A DNA stretch of 64,000 nt. It comes from Vibrio tetraodonis (lineage in GTDB: Bacteria; Pseudomonadota; Gammaproteobacteria; Enterobacterales; Vibrionaceae). Numbering within the stretch: the first letter of the stretch is position 1; every line of letters begins with the position of its first letter. The stretch lies in the NCBI RefSeq assembly GCF_003350295.1, contig NZ_QLYY01000025.1, forward strand, positions 1-64,000. Direction: 5' to 3'. A program made the position numbers and the translations under genes. Below are positions 19,020-28,057 of the stretch, piece after piece. Under the pieces are notes generated by a model. That model made no database searches. It had not been told where the DNA came from and saw nothing but the letters and a program-made list of their open reading frames with translations.

Positions 19020-19793
19020 TTATGCAGGAACTTCATCACGGCGAAGCATCTCTCCGGCCAGAGCAAGATAAGCTTTAGCACCTGCAGAATACTTGTCGTA
19101 GTACATAGCTGGTTTGCCATGGCTAGGCGCTTCAGCCAGACGGACATTACGCGGAATAACCGTCCGATAGACTTTATTACCGAAATGCTTTTTCAACTGA
19201 TCCGAAACTTCATTGGATAGACGGTTACGAGGGTCATACATGGTACGTAAAAGACCCTCTATTTTGAGTTTATCATTAACGACAGCGGCAAGCTTACTGA
19301 TGGTATCCATCAAAGCCGTCAACCCCTCTAAAGCAAAATACTCACACTGCATAGGTACCAATACAGAATCAGCAGCAGCCATCGCATTAACGGTAAGAAG
19401 ATTAAGCGAAGGGGGGCAATCAATAAAAATAAAGTCATAATGATCTCGCACGCCAGCAAGCGCGTGCTTTAAACGGACTTCTCGAGCAAAGACTTCCATT
19501 AATTTGATCTCTGCAGCAGTCACATCACCATTTGCAGCAATGAGATCATAGTTACCCGATGTCTTACGACAAACGACATCGTCAAAGGCCATTTCTTCGA
19601 CCAACAATTCGTAAGCGGTCGCATCAACTTGGTATTTATCTACACCACTGGCCATAGTGGCATTGCCTTGGGGATCGAGGTCAATAACCAACACCTTGCG
19701 CTTTGTCGCCGCCATAGACGCGGCTAAGTTAATGCAGGTCGTTGTTTTACCAACACCACCTTTCTGGTTTGCAATTGCTACGATTTTTCCCAC
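19020..19793 (-). CDS. parA: Chromosome partitioning ATPase ParA
   Basis: A 257-residue deviant-Walker ATPase. The Walker A motif QKGGVGKTT is at 10-18 with the signature lysine K11, and the downstream FIFIDCPPSL is the Walker B region. It forms DNA-bound ATP dimers over the nucleoid that move ParB-parS complexes. Position next to rsmG/mnmG and oriC is the standard chromosomal location. Confidence 0.97.
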   Translation of the reverse strand: MGKIVAIANQKGGVGKTTTCINLAASMAATKRKVLVIDLDPQGNATMASGVDKYQVDATAYELLVEEMAFDDVVCRKTSGNYDLIAANGDVTAAEIKLMEVFAREVRLKHALAGVRDHYDFIFIDCPPSLNLLTVNAMAAADSVLVPMQCEYFALEGLTALMDTISKLAAVVNDKLKIEGLLRTMYDPRNRLSNEVSDQLKKHFGNKVYRTVIPRNVRLAEAPSHGKPAMYYDKYSAGAKAYLALAGEMLRRDEVPA

Positions 19794-19807
19794 GACGAAC
19801 CTCGCTT

Positions 19808-20440
19808 TTATTCCTTGCGGGATAAGATTACTAGATGACGCTCACCTTCCAATTGAGGAACAGTCAAAGCTTTGATGTCCATCACAGAACACCAACTTGG
19901 TAACTGTGTAATCTCATCCTGTGGTAGTTGTCCCTTTAATGCAAAGAAACGTCCAACTCCTTGTTTAGGAAGATGATGGCACCATTCAACCATATCAACC
20001 ATGGATGCGAATGCTCGGCTCAACACACCATCAAACTTATCGTCAGGCTGGAACTGCTCAACTCGGCTCTGAACTGGAGTGACATTTTCAATCTGTAACT
20101 CATGTAAAACTTGTTTAATAAAACGAATACGCTTGCCCAAGCTATCAAGTAAATAAAACTCTTTTGTTGGATGCATGATCGCCAGCGGTATACCTGGCAA
20201 TCCTGGGCCTGTTCCTACATCAATAAAGCGTTCGCCTTCTAAATACTCACCAACCACTATGCTATCTAAAATATGTTTGACGAGCATATCACTTGGCTCA
20301 CGAACGGAAGTGAGATTATACGCTTTATTCCACTTGTGTAGCATTTCAACATAACCAACAAGCTGTTGGCGTTGTTTATCAGATACTTCAAGTGTAGTTT
20401 GGGCGATCAAAGAATCCAACTGTAGACGTAATTGGCTCAT
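19808..20440 (-). CDS. rsmG: 16S rRNA (guanine-527-N7)-methyltransferase RsmG (GidB)
   Basis: A 210-residue methyltransferase using S-adenosylmethionine; the binding loop is DVGTGPGLPGIPLAI. It makes m7G527 in 16S rRNA; loss of this mark gives low-level streptomycin resistance in several bacteria. It overlaps the mnmG stop by one base (TAATG), indicating translational coupling, and lies 14 bp before parA. Confidence 0.97.
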   Translation of the reverse strand: MSQLRLQLDSLIAQTTLEVSDKQRQQLVGYVEMLHKWNKAYNLTSVREPSDMLVKHILDSIVVGEYLEGERFIDVGTGPGLPGIPLAIMHPTKEFYLLDSLGKRIRFIKQVLHELQIENVTPVQSRVEQFQPDDKFDGVLSRAFASMVDMVEWCHHLPKQGVGRFFALKGQLPQDEITQLPSWCSVMDIKALTVPQLEGERHLVILSRKE

Positions 20441-22335
20441 TATGCTTCACCGCCTTTGCGCAGCATGCCTTGTTTTTTTAAATGAACAAGCAAGATTGAT
20501 ATTGCTGCTGGTGTTATTCCAGAGATACGAGATGCAATACCAATAGATTCTGGTCTCGAATCACTCAATTTTACCACCACTTCGTTGGATAAGCCCTTAA
20601 TGTTCGAATAATCGAGATCAGCTGGTAGTAAAGTGTTCTCATGACGAAGTGATTTCTCAATCTCATCTTGTTGACGTTTGATATAGCCTTCGTACTTAAC
20701 TTGTATTTCAACTTGCTCTGCAGCCTGGGTATCATCCATCGCTGGGCTAAAAGCATCAAGTTGAGTCAACTTTTGATACGTCATTTCAGGTCGACGTAAC
20801 AAATCTTCGCCACTCGCCTCACGGATCATTGGTGTTTTGAGCAACAGATTGAGATCATCAACACCTGCAGACTTTGGGTTCATCCACACATCTTGAAGTC
20901 TTTGTCTTTCCTTCGCTATGTTGTCTAATTTCTGATTGAATCGTGCCCAGCGAGTATTATCTACCAGACCAAGCTCACGCGCTTTTTCTGTCAAACGTAA
21001 ATCAGCATTATCTTCCCTTAGGAGCAGCCGATATTCGGCGCGAGAAGTAAACATACGGTAAGGTTCCTTTGTCCCCATGGTAGAGAGATCATCGATCAAA
21101 ACACCCATATAAGCTTGATCTCTTCGTGGACTCCAACCTTCTTTTTCTTGGCTATATAGGCTGGCATTAAGCCCTGCAACCAATCCTTGCGCCGCAGCTT
21201 CTTCATAACCTGTTGTACCATTGATTTGACCAGCAAAAAATAAACCCTGAATAAATTTAGTTTCATAGGTTTGTTTCAGGTCTCTAGGATCAAAAAAGTC
21301 ATATTCGATTGCATAACCAGGTCGAACAATATGCGCATTTTCAAACCCTTTCATGGATCTTACAATTTCGACCTGAACATCGAAAGGTAGACTGGTGGAA
21401 ATACCATTAGGATAAAGCTCATGCGTTGTTAGCCCCTCAGGCTCAATGAAGATCTGGTGACTATTCTTATCAGCAAAACGCATTACCTTATCTTCAATTG
21501 ATGGGCAATAACGCGGGCCAATTCCTTCAATAACTCCAGAGTACATTGGACTGCGATCGAGATTGTTTCTAATGATCTCATGAGTTTGATCATTAGTGTG
21601 AGTAATGAAGCATGGTATTTGCCTAGGATGCTGAGATCTTTGACCCATGAATGAAAATATAGGAGTGGGATCATCACCATGTTGAACCTGAAGATCGGAG
21701 AAATCTACACTTCTGGCATCAATTCTTGGCGGGGTTCCCGTTTTAAGTCGATCAACTCTAAATGGGAGCTCACGCAATCGATCTGAAAGAGCAATTGAAG
21801 GAGGATCGCCTGCACGACCTCCTGATGAACTTTCCATACCAATGTGAAGCTTACCACCGAGAAAAGTTCCAACTGTAAGTACAATCGCTTGAGCTTTAAA
21901 TTTGAGCCCCATTTGGGTGACAACCCCGACAGCGCGATCTTGCTCAACAATTAAATCATCGACTGATTGTTGAAATAAGGTGAGATTTGGCTCATTTTCT
22001 AATGCTTCACGAACATAAGCTTTGTACAAAGCTCTATCGGCCTGAGCGCGTGTTGCCCTTACCGCTGGTCCTTTAGATGCATTGAGAGTTCTAAATTGAA
22101 TACCTGCATGGTCAATCGCTTTTGCCATCAGACCGCCCATAGCATCTACTTCTTTAACTAAATGTCCTTTACCAATCCCGCCGATTGCAGGATTGCAGGA
22201 CATTTGACCTAAAGTATCGATGTTATGAGTCAACAATAAGGTTTTTTGTCCTGTACGAGCAGAGGCAAGAGCCGCTTCGGTTCCTGCATGTCCACCACCA
22301 ACAACGATGACATCAAAACTTTCATGGTACAACAT
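20440..22335 (-). CDS. mnmG: tRNA uridine-5-carboxymethylaminomethyl modification enzyme MnmG (GidA)
   Basis: 631 residues. FAD-binding motif GGGHAGTEAALA near the N-terminus, then the conserved QMSCNPAIGGIGKGHLV and ASKGPAVRATRAQADR stretches, and a C-terminal GISGITPAAISILLVHLK helix. With MnmE (encoded across oriC at 23258-24619) it adds the carboxymethylaminomethyl group to wobble uridine-34 of tRNAs. The start is ATG at 22335 (MLYHESFDVIVVGGG), matching Vibrio homologues. It borders oriC and is transcribed away from it. Confidence 0.98.
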   Translation of the reverse strand: MLYHESFDVIVVGGGHAGTEAALASARTGQKTLLLTHNIDTLGQMSCNPAIGGIGKGHLVKEVDAMGGLMAKAIDHAGIQFRTLNASKGPAVRATRAQADRALYKAYVREALENEPNLTLFQQSVDDLIVEQDRAVGVVTQMGLKFKAQAIVLTVGTFLGGKLHIGMESSSGGRAGDPPSIALSDRLRELPFRVDRLKTGTPPRIDARSVDFSDLQVQHGDDPTPIFSFMGQRSQHPRQIPCFITHTNDQTHEIIRNNLDRSPMYSGVIEGIGPRYCPSIEDKVMRFADKNSHQIFIEPEGLTTHELYPNGISTSLPFDVQVEIVRSMKGFENAHIVRPGYAIEYDFFDPRDLKQTYETKFIQGLFFAGQINGTTGYEEAAAQGLVAGLNASLYSQEKEGWSPRRDQAYMGVLIDDLSTMGTKEPYRMFTSRAEYRLLLREDNADLRLTEKARELGLVDNTRWARFNQKLDNIAKERQRLQDVWMNPKSAGVDDLNLLLKTPMIREASGEDLLRRPEMTYQKLTQLDAFSPAMDDTQAAEQVEIQVKYEGYIKRQQDEIEKSLRHENTLLPADLDYSNIKGLSNEVVVKLSDSRPESIGIASRISGITPAAISILLVHLKKQGMLRKGGEA

Positions 22336-22439
22336 GTACTGACCTCTGGTATTCAAAAGAGATATAGGCAACTAAAAGGAGCGTTATTCTACCTGCTTTC
22401 GCTGAGATAGAAAATCGCTTTTGATGTTTTTAATCTAAG

Positions 22440-22710
22440 CCACTGACAAAGTTTAATCTTATATGATCTTATATATGATCTTTTATTGGATCTATTATTA
22501 GGATCGCAGTTTTCTGTGGATAAGTGAATTTTGATCAACAAGATCATGGATCTTAGGTGGATCTAATCTTGTGATCTAGCTTTGATCTAAACAAGGATTT
22601 CCTGAGATCAAAATGGCTGGTTATACACAGGCGAATTAGGATCATTAAGTTGTTATTGGGATAACTATAGGTTGATCACCGGATAATTATCATTTTATCC
22701 ACAACACTTT
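22440..22710. other. oriC: Chromosomal replication origin oriC
   Basis: This 437 bp gap between mnmG and mioC contains no gene and has a complete origin. AT-rich unwinding repeats GATCTTATATAT, GATCTTTTATTG and GATCTATTATTAG start at 22465, 22477 and 22489. DnaA boxes follow in the same order and orientation as in E. coli: R1 TTATCCACA (reverse, 22515-22523), R2 TTATACACA (22621-22629), R3-like TTATCCCAA (reverse, 22656-22664) and R4 TTATCCACA (22695-22703). I count 13 GATC sites between 22465 and 22677, expected targets for Dam and SeqA. Flanking genes are the standard ones. Confidence 0.96.
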
Positions 22711-22772
22711 TTGAGAATTTGGCGAAAATATTTCAGGTAGGAAGTAGCCAGAGCTGCTACTTCCCACCGATT

Positions 22773-23207
22773 TTATAGTTGATTAATGTACTTTGTTAAC
22801 CAAGTTTCTGCGGCATCTTCAGGTACATCATGGCTTAGAACATCAATGGTGAGGCATTCTGTAATAGGTGTGCCTCCTATATCCTCAAGTAAAGTATGCG
22901 CATGTTTCCCTGCACCACAAAAGGTGTCATAACTTGAGTCTCCAATCGCGATCACGGCATATTTTACATTAGACATTTTTGGTGGGGTGTCTTGTAACGC
23001 TTGAATAAATGGCTGAATATTATCCGGATAATCTCCAGCACCATGAGTGGAGGTGATGATAAGCCAAGTCCCCTCTGCTGGAATTTCATCGAGTACTGGC
23101 TCGTTATGGATACAGGTTTCAAAACCATGTTTTACTAATAGATCGTTTAGGTGATCACCAACATATTCTGCGCCACCTAAAGTACTGCCTGTAATGATTT
23201 GGATCAT
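22773..23207 (-). CDS. mioC: FMN-binding flavodoxin-like protein MioC
   Basis: A 144-residue short-chain flavodoxin. The FMN loop (TGSTLGGAEYVGDHL, about 6-20) and the flavin-contacting segments ITSTHGAGDYPDN and GDSSYDTFCGAGKH are present. E. coli MioC takes part in biotin synthase electron transfer in vitro. Its transcription runs toward oriC, and in E. coli mioC transcription affects initiation; whether that applies here is unknown. Length is close to the E. coli protein (147). Confidence 0.93.
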   Translation of the reverse strand: MIQIITGSTLGGAEYVGDHLNDLLVKHGFETCIHNEPVLDEIPAEGTWLIITSTHGAGDYPDNIQPFIQALQDTPPKMSNVKYAVIAIGDSSYDTFCGAGKHAHTLLEDIGGTPITECLTIDVLSHDVPEDAAETWLTKYINQL

Positions 23208-23257
23208 GTTGTTTCCTTTATCTAAAGATTGCTTTCTTTATGTGCTGAACAGATGAA

Positions 23258-24619
23258 TTATTTCCCAATACAAAAAGAAGAAAAAATACGTCCAAGAAGA
23301 TCATCAGAGCTAAATTCGCCTGTGATTTCATTAAGGTGCTGCTGGGCGATTCTGAGCTCTTCTGCAAGAATCTCTCCTGCCATATAGCCTTCGAGTTGTT
23401 GCTGACCAATATTAAGGTGCGTTGCAGCTTGTTCAAGTGCTTCCAAGTGACGCCGGCGAGCCATAAAACCACCTTCGCTACTACCGGCAAAGCCCATACA
23501 TTCTTTGAGATGATGACGCAGCGCTTCAACACCTTGTCCTGTTCGAGCAGATAAGCGAATCAAGGTCGGATTATTAACATGACAAATTCCGATTTCCTCA
23601 TTGGTTTGATCGGCTTTGTTGCGGATCACTGTCATGCCGATATTATCCGCTAAGCGATCAACAAAGTCTGGCCATATTTCTTTGGGGTCGGTGGCATCGG
23701 TTGTTGTGCCATCCACCATGAAAAGTACGCGATCAGCTTGCTCTATCTCTTCCCAAGCTCTTTCAATACCGATCTTTTCTACTTCATCAGAGGCATCGCG
23801 TAACCCTGCTGTGTCTATAATATGCAGTGGCATACCATCTATATGTATGTGCTCACGAAGAACATCACGTGTAGTACCTGCAATGTCTGTGACTATCGCA
23901 GACTCTTTACCTGATAGCGCATTGAGAAGGCTGGATTTTCCCGCATTTGGTCTACCTGCAATAACCACTTTCATGCCTTCGCGCATAATGGCCCCTTGAT
24001 TGGCCTCTTTTCGAACTGAATTGAGTTTGTCTATGATTGCCTGTAGATCAGTTGATACTTTGCCATCAGCAAGGAAGTCTATTTCCTCTTCAGGAAAATC
24101 GATCGCCGCTTCGACATATATTCTTAGATGGATTAGAGACTCTACTAGTGCATGAATACGCTGTGAGAAAGCACCTTGGAGAGATTTTAACGCAGACTTT
24201 GCTGCTTGCTCTGAACTGGCATCAATTAAATCGGCGATCGCTTCTGCTTGAGCAAGATCCAGCTTATCATTTAGAAACGCTCGCTCAGAAAATTCACCAG
24301 GACGCGCGGTTCTGATCCCCTCTATTTTTAAGATACGCTTGATGAGCATGTCCATCACGACTGGTCCACCGTGTCCTTGAAGTTCAAGAACATCTTCCCC
24401 TGTAAAAGAATTTGGATTCGGGAAAAATAGGGCAATACCTTGGTCAAGCTGAATACCATCTTGGTCGATAAATGGCAGGTATTCAGCATATCGAGGCCGT
24501 AGTTGCTTACCCGTAACTGCTAACGCGACTTGACTCGCAAGAGGACCGGATACACGAATAATGCCTACGCCCCCACGACCAGGAGCGGTGGCTTGAGCCA
24601 CTATGGTATCAGTTGTCAT
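23258..24619 (-). CDS. mnmE: tRNA modification GTPase MnmE (TrmE)
   Basis: 453 residues. An N-terminal formyl-tetrahydrofolate-binding domain (TIVAQATAPGRGGVGIIRVS) is followed by a helical domain with an inserted G domain: P-loop GRPNAGKSS, G3 DTAGLRD and G4 NKAD. The C-terminal CIGK motif essential for catalysis is the last four residues. It works with MnmG on wobble uridine-34. The start is ATG at 24619 (MTTDTIVAQ), matching the family; an upstream start would add 13 residues. Confidence 0.97.
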   Translation of the reverse strand: MTTDTIVAQATAPGRGGVGIIRVSGPLASQVALAVTGKQLRPRYAEYLPFIDQDGIQLDQGIALFFPNPNSFTGEDVLELQGHGGPVVMDMLIKRILKIEGIRTARPGEFSERAFLNDKLDLAQAEAIADLIDASSEQAAKSALKSLQGAFSQRIHALVESLIHLRIYVEAAIDFPEEEIDFLADGKVSTDLQAIIDKLNSVRKEANQGAIMREGMKVVIAGRPNAGKSSLLNALSGKESAIVTDIAGTTRDVLREHIHIDGMPLHIIDTAGLRDASDEVEKIGIERAWEEIEQADRVLFMVDGTTTDATDPKEIWPDFVDRLADNIGMTVIRNKADQTNEEIGICHVNNPTLIRLSARTGQGVEALRHHLKECMGFAGSSEGGFMARRRHLEALEQAATHLNIGQQQLEGYMAGEILAEELRIAQQHLNEITGEFSSDDLLGRIFSSFCIGK

Positions 24620-24693
24620 AAATGTGCCTGTGTAGTCTTTGCATGCCCTATATGGCAAATATCTGTTAGCTGAATTGTAATCAGCTCAAAACG

Positions 24694-24719
24694 AAAAGGC
24701 GACCCTTTGGTCGCCTTTT
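24694..24719 (-). terminator. Terminator after yidC
   Basis: Stem AAAAGGCGACC / GGTCGCCTTTT with a short loop, followed on the reverse strand by CG and four T. It lies 22 bp past the yidC stop and separates the rpmH-rnpA-yidD-yidC operon from mnmE. Confidence 0.85.
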
Positions 24720-24740
24720 GATAGTATTTCTATTAATGGC

Positions 24741-26360
24741 TTACTTACTATGCAAGCCTTTCTTTTCCAATGACTTGTATATCAAGGTTTGTTGGATAAG
24801 TGTCACAACATTTGATACTAGCCAGTACAGCACTAGGCCTGATGGGAAAAATAGGAAGAAGAAAGTAAACATAACCGGCATAAAGGTCATGATCTTCTGT
24901 TGCATAGGATCTGTGACTGTAGTTGGGCTCATCTTTTGAATCATGAACATAGAAGCGCCCATCAGCAATGGCAAGATGTAATACGGATCTTGTGCTGATA
25001 AGTCAGTAATCCAACCAAAGAATGGAGAGTGGCGAAGTTCTACCGATTCCATCAGTGCCCAATACAGAGCGATGAAAATAGGCATTTGTAAAAGTAGAGG
25101 TAAACAGCCACCCAATGGATTCACTTTCTCTTTCTTATACAGCTCCATCATCTCTTGGCTCATACGCTGGCGATCGTCACCAATACGCTCACGCATAGCT
25201 TGTAGCTTAGGCTGAAGCATACGCATTTTAGCCATTGAGGTGTACTGAGCTTTAGTAAGTGGGTACATAGCACCACGTACAATGAAGGTTAGACAGATAA
25301 TTGCCAGACCCCAGTTGCCCACAAAGCCTTGGATGAAAGAAAGCAGAGTATGAAGTGGTTTAGCGATAAACCATAACCAGCCGTAATCCACTACCAAATC
25401 TAGATTTGGAGCCACTTCTGCCATTTGCTCTTGAAGCTTAGGACCAATCCAAAGTGTGGCTTTAAACTGAGCAGAGTCACCGTTAGCGATAGTTTTGTTT
25501 GGCATGCGAACACCAATATCACCAAGGTTACCAATTACACGAGTATAAAGGTTGGTACCAGGTTCATTGCGAGGGACCCATGCAGTAGCAAAATAGTGCT
25601 GAATCATAGCAGCCCAACCTTGACCATCTGGCAAGTTGACCGATAGATTGCGGTCTTGCATATCGTCAAAGCTGTATTTTTTATAGCGTGTTTCTTCGCT
25701 TGAGTAAGCACCGCCACGGTATGTTGGCATGGTTATACTGCCGCCATCATCCATTAAATTTTGACGCAGGTGAGCATACATACCAAAAGTGGCGTTGTTG
25801 CCTGAGTTGTTTACTACATCATATTCAACATCAACTGCATAACTGCCGCGCTTTAAAATGAAGGTCTTTGTATACTCAAGTCCATTGGCTTGATAAGTCA
25901 TTGGAATACGTAACTCATCTTGGCCATCGGCTAGGGTGAAACTGTCGGCTGCGACTTGATAAGCAGGACGGTTGCCACTGCTCAAATCGATACCTTGAGG
26001 TCCGACTAATCCACTTTGGGCGATGAACTGATGACCCGCTTCATTTTTCAATAGAACGAATGGGTCTGCGGAGTTAAGTTCAGCTGAGTATTGATTTAGG
26101 TCTGCGGTGATTACATCACCACCTACCGCATCAATCGACAGAGTCAAGACGTCAGTTGTCACGGTAATCGTTTTAGCAGACGCTTGCTGCGCGGGAGCGG
26201 GATCTAAATCATCCGCAAGAGACGGTGCAGGTGCTGTACTGCTTGATTGTGCCTGTTCAACCGGCTGTGGTGCTGGATTCTTTGCTACTTGCCATTGTTG
26301 AAACAACAAGAAAGAAACCAGTGCTAGCGCGATCAACAGGATATTACGTTGAGAATCCAT
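24741..26360 (-). CDS. yidC: Membrane protein insertase YidC
   Basis: A 539-residue inner-membrane insertase. The N-terminal helix (NILLIALALVSFLLFQQW) is followed by a proline/alanine-rich linker, a large periplasmic beta-supersandwich (about 60-335) and the conserved five-helix core, with FIVRGAMYPLTKAQYTSMAK at its start. It inserts proteins alone or with SecYEG, including Fo subunit c, whose gene is also in this window. Length is typical (548 in E. coli). It is the last gene of the rpmH operon. Confidence 0.97.
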   Translation of the reverse strand: MDSQRNILLIALALVSFLLFQQWQVAKNPAPQPVEQAQSSSTAPAPSLADDLDPAPAQQASAKTITVTTDVLTLSIDAVGGDVITADLNQYSAELNSADPFVLLKNEAGHQFIAQSGLVGPQGIDLSSGNRPAYQVAADSFTLADGQDELRIPMTYQANGLEYTKTFILKRGSYAVDVEYDVVNNSGNNATFGMYAHLRQNLMDDGGSITMPTYRGGAYSSEETRYKKYSFDDMQDRNLSVNLPDGQGWAAMIQHYFATAWVPRNEPGTNLYTRVIGNLGDIGVRMPNKTIANGDSAQFKATLWIGPKLQEQMAEVAPNLDLVVDYGWLWFIAKPLHTLLSFIQGFVGNWGLAIICLTFIVRGAMYPLTKAQYTSMAKMRMLQPKLQAMRERIGDDRQRMSQEMMELYKKEKVNPLGGCLPLLLQMPIFIALYWALMESVELRHSPFFGWITDLSAQDPYYILPLLMGASMFMIQKMSPTTVTDPMQQKIMTFMPVMFTFFFLFFPSGLVLYWLVSNVVTLIQQTLIYKSLEKKGLHSK

Positions 26361-26362
26361 CG

Positions 26363-26620
26363 TTATTTATCTCTGTCTTGTTTCTGGACTGGTGGTACTG
26401 GGTCAAAACCACCCGCATTCAAAGGGTGGCATTTTAATAGACGTTTGCTCGATAACCAACAACCTTTTACAAATCCATAAGATTTAAGTGCTTCAATAGC
26501 GTAACTTGAGCAGGTTGGAGTGAAACGACAACGCGGTCCTATCAGTGGACTTATTAGGCCTTGGTAAAGACGGACTAACCCGATAGCTACCCACGCGAAG
26601 GGCGAGACAGACGTTGCCAT
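26363..26620 (-). CDS. yidD: Membrane protein insertion efficiency factor YidD
   Basis: 85 residues. The family signature GPRCRFTPTCSSYAIEAL and the downstream CHPLNAGGFDPVP are both present, with an amphipathic N-terminal helix that binds the inner membrane. It supports YidC-dependent insertion. Its start overlaps the end of rnpA by 34 bp in another frame, and it ends 2 bp before yidC, the conserved arrangement. Confidence 0.95.
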   Translation of the reverse strand: MATSVSPFAWVAIGLVRLYQGLISPLIGPRCRFTPTCSSYAIEALKSYGFVKGCWLSSKRLLKCHPLNAGGFDPVPPVQKQDRDK

Positions 26621-26943
26621 AATTTATCAAACAACTTAAAAATTTCATCATTGCTGAGATCCTGAGCACTTTTTTTAGCAATTACAACAAAATCCTTATT
26701 AGGAAGCTGATGTTGTTTATTGCGAAAACTTTCACGAGCTAGGCGCTTAAAGCGATTACGAGCAGGCGCTGTTTTAATTTGCTTTTTCGGAACAGCTAAC
26801 CCCAATCTTGGGTGAGAAAGAGAGTTATTACGAGCAATGATAGTGAAATGAGGTGAGCCAGCTCTATGAGCTTGCTGGAAGACATTTTTGTAATGCTCGG
26901 GAGTTAACAAACGTAACTCCCGATTGAACGCGTACGTATTCAA
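26587..26943 (-). CDS. rnpA: Ribonuclease P protein component
   Basis: A 118-residue basic protein that binds the catalytic M1 RNA and helps cut 5' leaders from tRNA precursors. The RNR signature region appears as ARNRFKRLARESFR. It overlaps yidD and follows rpmH by 13 bp, the classic rpmH-rnpA pairing. Confidence 0.96.
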   Translation of the reverse strand: MNTYAFNRELRLLTPEHYKNVFQQAHRAGSPHFTIIARNNSLSHPRLGLAVPKKQIKTAPARNRFKRLARESFRNKQHQLPNKDFVVIAKKSAQDLSNDEIFKLFDKLWQRLSRPSRG

Positions 26944-26956
26944 AATAAACTAATGA

Positions 26957-27091
26957 TTACTTTGAAAGGCGCGCACGGCCTTTTGCACGACGTGCATTGA
27001 TTACTTTACGACCGTTCTTAGTTGCCATGCGAGCACGGAAACCGTGAGTACGCTTGCGCTTTAGAACTGAAGGTTGAAAAGTGCGTTTCAT
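26957..27091 (-). CDS. rpmH: 50S ribosomal protein L34
   Basis: A 44-residue very basic ribosomal protein, beginning MKRTFQPSVLKRKRTHGFRA and ending RARLSK, the near-invariant L34 sequence. It is the first gene of the rpmH-rnpA-yidD-yidC operon. The start is ATG at 27091 and the stop TAA at 26957-26959. Two promoter candidates lie 110-200 bp upstream. Confidence 0.98.
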   Translation of the reverse strand: MKRTFQPSVLKRKRTHGFRARMATKNGRKVINARRAKGRARLSK

Positions 27092-27203
27092 GATAATTAC
27101 CTTTACTGATCAGTAGTTTTAGGTCAATGTTATCCTTGCGTTGGCCATTTTGTCTCTTGCTACGCAAATTAGACAGACCGACACCTCTAAACAAAGAGGC
27201 GGA

Positions 27204-27232
27204 ATTGTAATCACAGTCACACAAAGTGTCAA
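27204..27232 (-). promoter_or_regulatory. Candidate rpmH promoter (proximal)
   Basis: Reverse strand perfect -35 TTGACA (27227-27232), 17 bp spacer and -10 TACAAT (27204-27209). A small hairpin CCTCT..AGAGG (27184-27199) lies just downstream, near the expected transcript start. Confidence 0.65.
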
Positions 27233-27264
27233 TCATTGAGCAACTGCTAAATTCCGGCTGAGCG

Positions 27265-27292
27265 ATTATACGGAGTGTACGCAAAATCTCAA
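27265..27292 (-). promoter_or_regulatory. Candidate rpmH promoter (distal)
   Basis: Reverse strand -35 TTGAGA (27287-27292), 16 bp spacer and perfect -10 TATAAT (27265-27270), 60 bp upstream of the proximal candidate. The gap 27092-27319 contains only these signals. Confidence 0.6.
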
Positions 27293-27319
27293 GGATCAAG
27301 CGCTGTTCGGTGGCGATCT

Positions 27320-28057
27320 TTATTTTTCGCCAACTTGTCTAAGGAATTTTTTAAGTCGAGGATCCTGTGGATGATTAAAAATATCCTGTGGAATACCCTG
27401 TTCTACAATATTTCCTTCGGCCATAAAGATCACTCTGTCTGCGACTTCTCGGGCAAATTGCATTTCGTGAGTGACTACCAACATGGTCTGATCCTTGTTG
27501 GCCAATTCTTTCATAAGTTGTAGAACCTCGCCAACCCACTCAGGATCCAGAGCTGAAGTTGGTTCATCAAACAATAGTAGTTCTGGTTGAAGCGCCATGG
27601 CTCGACCTATGCCTACACGTTGCTGCTGACCGCCAGAAAGAGCAGCTGGATAACTATCTCCTTTATCTCCAAGGCCAATATCATCGAGAATTTTTTGTGC
27701 GTGTGTTAGGGCGAGTGCTTTTTTCCAGCCGTGAACCGTAATTAAACCTTCAGCAATGTTTTGCTTTGCTGTCATATGGGCGAATAAGGCATAGTTTTGG
27801 AAAACAAATCCTGTTTTTCGACGCAGCTTGAGTATCTCAAATTTTGAGTGTTTTTCTGCATCAACGCTAATTTCACCTATGGTTATTTCACCTTTGTCGG
27901 CTTGTTCTAAAAAATTAACTGTGCGCAGTAGGGTTGATTTTCCTGTTCCGCTGGAGCCGATAATGACAATGATTTCACCTTGGTTGATTTCAAGATTAAT
28001 GCCGTTGAGAACCTTTGAATCACCAAAGCGTTTATGGATATTGGTAAGCTTAATCAT
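27320..28057 (-). CDS. Polar amino-acid ABC transporter, ATP-binding protein (cystine-like)
   Basis: A 245-residue ABC ATPase: Walker A GSSGTGKST (about 34-42), signature LSGGQQQRVGIGRAMAL and Walker B LLLFDEPTSAL. It belongs to the GlnQ/TcyN group. It energises import by the neighbouring permease and binding protein. Its ATG overlaps the permease stop by four bases. No terminator is obvious between it and the rpmH promoters. Substrate is inferred from the partner genes, not from this protein. Confidence 0.9.
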   Translation of the reverse strand: MIKLTNIHKRFGDSKVLNGINLEINQGEIIVIIGSSGTGKSTLLRTVNFLEQADKGEITIGEISVDAEKHSKFEILKLRRKTGFVFQNYALFAHMTAKQNIAEGLITVHGWKKALALTHAQKILDDIGLGDKGDSYPAALSGGQQQRVGIGRAMALQPELLLFDEPTSALDPEWVGEVLQLMKELANKDQTMLVVTHEMQFAREVADRVIFMAEGNIVEQGIPQDIFNHPQDPRLKKFLRQVGEK

